DNA of 64,000 nucleotides from an uncultured Treponema sp. (GTDB lineage: Bacteria > Spirochaetota > Spirochaetia > Treponematales > Treponemataceae). The translations under genes and the position numbers were made by a program. Position 1 is the first letter of the stretch. The number at the start of each line of letters is the position of its first letter. This document shows positions 60,913 to 64,000 of this stretch, one piece after another. Under the pieces are notes generated by a model, which was given only the letters and a program-made list of their open reading frames with translations, did no database searches and was not told the DNA's origin. The DNA lies in the NCBI GenBank assembly GCA_946411505.1, contig CAMKEG010000002.1, positions 1 through 64,000 of the forward strand, in the 5' to 3' direction.

Positions 60913-62298
60913 ATGCCGATAATCGCCGCCTTTATGGTTCCGCATCCGCCGATGATTGTTCCCGATGTCGGACGCGGAAGCGAAAAGCAAGTGCAAAAGA
61001 CAATCGCGGCCTACGAAAAAGTCGCGGAAGAAATCGCCGCGCTAAAGCCTGAGACGATTGTAATTTCAAGTCCGCACAGCGTGATGTACGCAGATTATTT
61101 TCACGTCTCCCCCGGCCAAAAAGCGGTCGGCTCATTTTCCGACTTTGGAGCGGCTCAGGTAAAATTTGAAGTTGACTACGACAAAGACTTTGTGGAACTG
61201 TTGGAACGTAAGGCGCAATCTTCGCGCTTTCCGGCGGGAACTCTTGGCGAAAAAAATCCGTCGCTTGACCACGGGACGATGGTTCCGCTTTGGTTCATCC
61301 TAAAAAAATACAAGGACTTTAAGCTTGTCCGAACAGGACTTTCTGGCCTGGACCTTTTAAAGCATTATGAATATGGAACGATGATAAAAGATGCGGCCGA
61401 GGAATTGGGAAGGCGCGTTGTCTATGTGGCGAGCGGCGACTTGTCGCACAAGCTGCAGGACTACGGGCCTTACGGTTTCGCAAAAGAAGGGCCGCTTTAC
61501 GACGCTCGGATTATGGACGTTTGCGCGGCGGCGCGCTTTGGAGAGCTTTTTGATTTTGACGAAAGCTTTTGCGAAAAGGCCGCCGAGTGCGGGCACAAGT
61601 CTTTTGTCATCATGGCTGGAGCGTTGGACGGAACGGCTGTTGAGGCCAAGCAATATTCGCACGAGGACGTGACCGGCGTAGGATACGGAATATGCTCTTT
61701 TGTTCCAAAGGGCCGCGACGAGTCAAGGCGCTTTCTTAAAGAGCGGCTTAAGTTTGTGGAAGACGAGATTGCGAGCAAAAAAGAAAAGTCCGACGCTTAT
61801 GTCAGGCTTGCCCGCGCGTCCGCCGAGCATTTTGTAAAAAACGGAAGCGTCATGCCTTTGCCTGATTGGCTTCCGGCGGAACTCTTGAACGCCCAGGCCG
61901 GCGCTTTTGTTTCCATTCACAAGTTTGGAGCCTTGCGCGGCTGCATCGGAACGACAGGGCCCACGCAAAAAAATTTGGCGCTTGAAATAATCCACAACGC
62001 CGTAAGCGCGGTTAGCAAAGACCCCCGCTTTGAGCCGGTGGAAGAGGACGAGCTAAAATACCTTGACATCAGCGTGGACGTTTTGGGCGAGCCGGAAAAA
62101 ATAAAATCCGAATCGGAACTTGACGTAAAAAAATACGGCGTGATTGTTCAAAGCGGATACAAGCGCGGGCTTCTTCTTCCAGACCTAGACGGCGTTGACA
62201 CGGTGGAGCAACAAGTGTCAATCGCAAGGCGAAAGGGCGGCATCGCTCCCGGCGAAAAAGTCGAATTGTTCCGCTTTGAAGTTGTCCGCCATCACTAA
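60913..62298 (+). CDS. MEMO-AMMECR1 fusion (AmmeMemoRadiSam system)
   Basis: The 461-residue protein joins a MEMO domain (residues 1-270: MVPHPPMIVPDVGRGSEKQV, ISSPHSVMYADYF, DHGTMVPLWFI, VASGDLSHKL), a relative of non-haem iron dioxygenases, to an AMMECR1 domain (about 295-461, with LRGCIGT). These two and a radical SAM enzyme form the conserved AmmeMemoRadiSam set of unknown reaction. The fusion and the adjacent radical SAM gene strongly support a joint task. Confidence 0.92.
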   Translation: MPIIAAFMVPHPPMIVPDVGRGSEKQVQKTIAAYEKVAEEIAALKPETIVISSPHSVMYADYFHVSPGQKAVGSFSDFGAAQVKFEVDYDKDFVELLERKAQSSRFPAGTLGEKNPSLDHGTMVPLWFILKKYKDFKLVRTGLSGLDLLKHYEYGTMIKDAAEELGRRVVYVASGDLSHKLQDYGPYGFAKEGPLYDARIMDVCAAARFGELFDFDESFCEKAAECGHKSFVIMAGALDGTAVEAKQYSHEDVTGVGYGICSFVPKGRDESRRFLKERLKFVEDEIASKKEKSDAYVRLARASAEHFVKNGSVMPLPDWLPAELLNAQAGAFVSIHKFGALRGCIGTTGPTQKNLALEIIHNAVSAVSKDPRFEPVEEDELKYLDISVDVLGEPEKIKSESELDVKKYGVIVQSGYKRGLLLPDLDGVDTVEQQVSIARRKGGIAPGEKVELFRFEVVRHH

Positions 62299-62316
62299 GC
62301 GCTTTTGGAGGAGACC

Positions 62317-63165
62317 ATGCCGCAATGCGACGCGTGTTTTAGGCGCTGTAAGATTGAGGAAGGCGCTATTGGCTTTTGCGGAGCCAGGGCTTGCCGAGGC
62401 GGAAAGATTGTCGCCGACAATTACGGAAAGCTTACCGCGCTCGCGCTTGACCCGATAGAAAAAAAGCCGCTCAAAATGTTCATGCCGGGAAAGATGGTTT
62501 TGTCAGTCGGCTCGTATGGCTGCAACTTGCGCTGCCCTTTTTGCCAAAACAGCGGCATCTCTTGGTCGCAGGAAGCGTTTGGTTATAGGAAGGCGGCGCA
62601 AACATACGCTCCCGAGGAAATTGTAAAAAGCGCTCTTGGCTTGCGCGGCCGCGGCAACATAGGGCTTGCCTTTACTTACAACGAGCCGCTGGTTGGCTGG
62701 GAGTTTGTCCGCGACGCCGCAAAGCTTTGCAAGGAAGCCGGCATGAAAAGCGTTTTGGTCACAAACGGAACAGGAAGCCTAAAAGTTTTGCAAGAAATAA
62801 AGCCTTACATCGACGCGATGAACATTGACCTAAAATCCTTTTCCGAAAATTTTTACAAGGACTTTATCGGCGGCGACTTGCGAATGACAAAAGACTTTAT
62901 CCGCGGCGCTCTTGATTCATGCTATGTGGAGCTGACGACTCTAATAATCCCCGGAAAGAACGACAGCGATGAAGAAATGCGCTCCCTTTGCGCCTGGGTC
63001 GCCGGCTTGGAAAAAGAGTTTGGCAAAAAGATTCCGCTCCACATCACAAGATTTTTTCCGCGCTTTAACTTTGCGGACTGCGACCCCACGCCCGTAAGCA
63101 AGATAAGGCGCCTGGTTGAGGTTGCCAAGGAGCGGTTGGAGTTTGTTTTTGCGGGGAATGTGTGA
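62317..63165 (+). CDS. AmmeMemoRadiSam-system radical SAM enzyme
   Basis: The 282-residue protein has an N-terminal Cys-rich segment (CDACFRRC, FCGARAC), the radical SAM motif CNLRCPFC and the PflA-like downstream blocks TYNEP, VTNGTGS, MNIDLKSF. It is of the pyruvate-formate-lyase-activase type. The ATG at 62317 has TGGAGGAG upstream. It follows the MEMO-AMMECR1 gene by 18 bases and is closed by a terminator. Confidence 0.92.
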   Translation: MPQCDACFRRCKIEEGAIGFCGARACRGGKIVADNYGKLTALALDPIEKKPLKMFMPGKMVLSVGSYGCNLRCPFCQNSGISWSQEAFGYRKAAQTYAPEEIVKSALGLRGRGNIGLAFTYNEPLVGWEFVRDAAKLCKEAGMKSVLVTNGTGSLKVLQEIKPYIDAMNIDLKSFSENFYKDFIGGDLRMTKDFIRGALDSCYVELTTLIIPGKNDSDEEMRSLCAWVAGLEKEFGKKIPLHITRFFPRFNFADCDPTPVSKIRRLVEVAKERLEFVFAGNV

Positions 63166-63179
63166 GGGCCAATAAAAAA

Positions 63180-63228
63180 CCCCAAAACGGAGCTGGCTTT
63201 GCAGGCGTTTGGGGAGTTGTAGTTTTTT
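63180..63228 (+). terminator. Rho-independent terminator
   Basis: CCCCAAAACG (63180-63189) pairs with CGTTTGGGG (63206-63214), followed by a T-run at 63223-63228, after the AmmeMemoRadiSam operon. 63229-63362 shows no gene. Confidence 0.7.
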
Positions 63229-63362
63229 CTAGGCGTCTTGGTCGTAAACGTTATTGACCGCAGCCGTAAATCAATAGGAATCGATTTAGACTTGAAGTTT
63301 TAAGTCTTTCCAGGACTGATATCAGTACATTAAATTGTCAAAACCACGTCAAGAAGCTGTAC

Positions 63363-63709
63363 TCACTTCCTTGTGTAGCTCACATCAGACAGCTCTTTTT
63401 TAAGCTGGGCGCTAGGAGTAAAAAGAACACGCAAGTTCGTGATATCGTTTGAACTTACGTCCTCCTCCTTTTCATGCCCATTCGAACTGAACGAAAGCTT
63501 AAAAATACCTAGTTTGTTCAGTCTGATGCGGTTTGAATTCTTCAGATAGAATGGCATCTTATCCAAGAAACTCTCGATAACTGCCACAATATCAGCCGGC
63601 GTCAGCGTGCAAGTCTTAGAAATATCTTTTGCCAAGTCATTGACATACGCCGCTTTACGGCGTTTGCGTATAGGTAATTATTGACGTTTGCGCTTACGCG
63701 CATTCGCAT
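63363..63709 (-). pseudogene. Frameshifted HU-like DNA-binding gene
   Basis: From about 63660 down to 63363 one frame gives KAAYVNDLAKDISKT, TPADIVAVIESFL and RIRLNKLGIF, an HU/IHF-like body. There is no ATG in that frame; the expected N-terminus (VNNYLYANAVKRR) is in another frame starting at 63709. The shift lies on the perfect hairpin ACGCCG-CTTTA-CGGCGT (63647-63663). I read it as broken, though translation from a TTG at 63635 is possible. Confidence 0.55.
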
Positions 63710-63738
63710 CGATTTCTTGTTTGACTTAAAATGGACTG

Positions 63739-63831
63739 CGAGTTTTGGAAGTGTAGCGGACAAAACTCGGGAAGCAAGCGATAGCTTGCGACCACCTCCG
63801 CTAGCGATAAAATTGAGACTTCAACGAAGTC
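63739..63831. repeat. Chain of perfect hairpins
   Basis: Three perfect inverted repeats follow one another: CGAGTTTTG/CAAAACTCG (63739-63769), GCAAGC-GATA-GCTTGC (63774-63789) and GACTTC-AAC-GAAGTC (63817-63831). No ORF covers them. Confidence 0.6.
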
Positions 63832-64000
63832 CCATATCTGCGGCCGCAGGATACACTTAAAAGATAATAAAAGCCATAGGAATCGGCAAGTAAAAAAATG
63901 AAAAAATTTTTGCTATTGCAAAATTCTCAGTAAATTTTAGAAAAATTCTCAAAGGATTTTAAAAAATATTTACTGAGTTTCTGGGCAAAAGTCAGTGGGA
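63832..64000. other. AT-rich end of window, no gene seen
   Basis: No coding frame is supported. A perfect 10-base inverted repeat CTCAGTAAAT (63926-63935) and ATTTACTGAG (63968-63977) is present. Confidence 0.5.

Noticed and set aside
1..64000. tRNA, rRNA, tmRNA or other standard RNA genes
   Set aside because: No cloverleaf T-loop pattern or conserved RNA block was seen by eye on either strand; a covariance search would be needed to exclude short ones.

Overview
The window looks like chromosomal DNA of a host-associated spirochaete, most probably a Treponema-like gut or oral species. This is an inference from gene content: HU-like proteins with Ig-type tails, spirochaete-style lipoboxes, an S1-repeat protein next to purB, a fused MEMO-AMMECR1 gene, many RhuM and small regulator genes, and a mosaic base composition in which AT-rich accessory blocks sit inside moderately GC-rich core DNA. 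No rRNA, tRNA, CRISPR array or intact transposase was seen.

Layout. 0-1.6 kb is a gene graveyard: a DUF2798-type membrane gene followed by 3' ends of genes that exist intact elsewhere in the window. 1.6-8.4 kb carries an ankyrin-repeat protein, a prokaryotic viperin (antiviral radical SAM enzyme), a TPR protein and a Ser/Thr kinase. 8.4-18.8 kb is one long co-directional operon with defence character: XRE regulator, a helicase/methylase deletion fusion, DUF2971, a giant HSP90-like ATPase with a DUF3883 nuclease-like tail, a GIY-YIG nuclease, a DUF262-HNH (GmrSD-like) protein and RhuM. 18.9-33.3 kb holds regulators, an HU-like protein, two redox operons with exported flavodoxins, an ArsR operon with an ArsP-type permease, MFS transporters and a GGDEF gene broken by one stop codon. 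33.4-46.1 kb is mainly core: S1-repeat protein, purB, proC, coaE and a standalone trpB-like gene, interrupted by a HEPN-MNT toxin-antitoxin pair, and ending in an MFS exporter with an attenuator-like leader.

46.1-57.5 kb is the most unusual part. A WYL-domain regulator is surrounded by genes of unknown function, and six promoters share one operator, CTATCA-N5-TGATAG, placed 10-11 bases upstream of the -10 box each time. The units so controlled encode the regulator itself, a PcfJ-like protein, an HD phosphohydrolase, a Gly-zipper peptide with a UDG-like protein and an unknown acidic protein, a paralogue of that acidic protein, and one further unknown protein. An AT-rich insert without the operator (51.4-54.5 kb) lies inside the cluster. 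The last part (57.5-63.2 kb) carries an ABC-F protein, GNAT, SGNH hydrolase and an AmmeMemoRadiSam pair, then a frameshifted HU-like gene and a chain of perfect hairpins.

A second recurring feature is promoter placement: at least eight genes have the -10 hexamer only 6-7 bases before the start codon, which predicts leaderless mRNAs.
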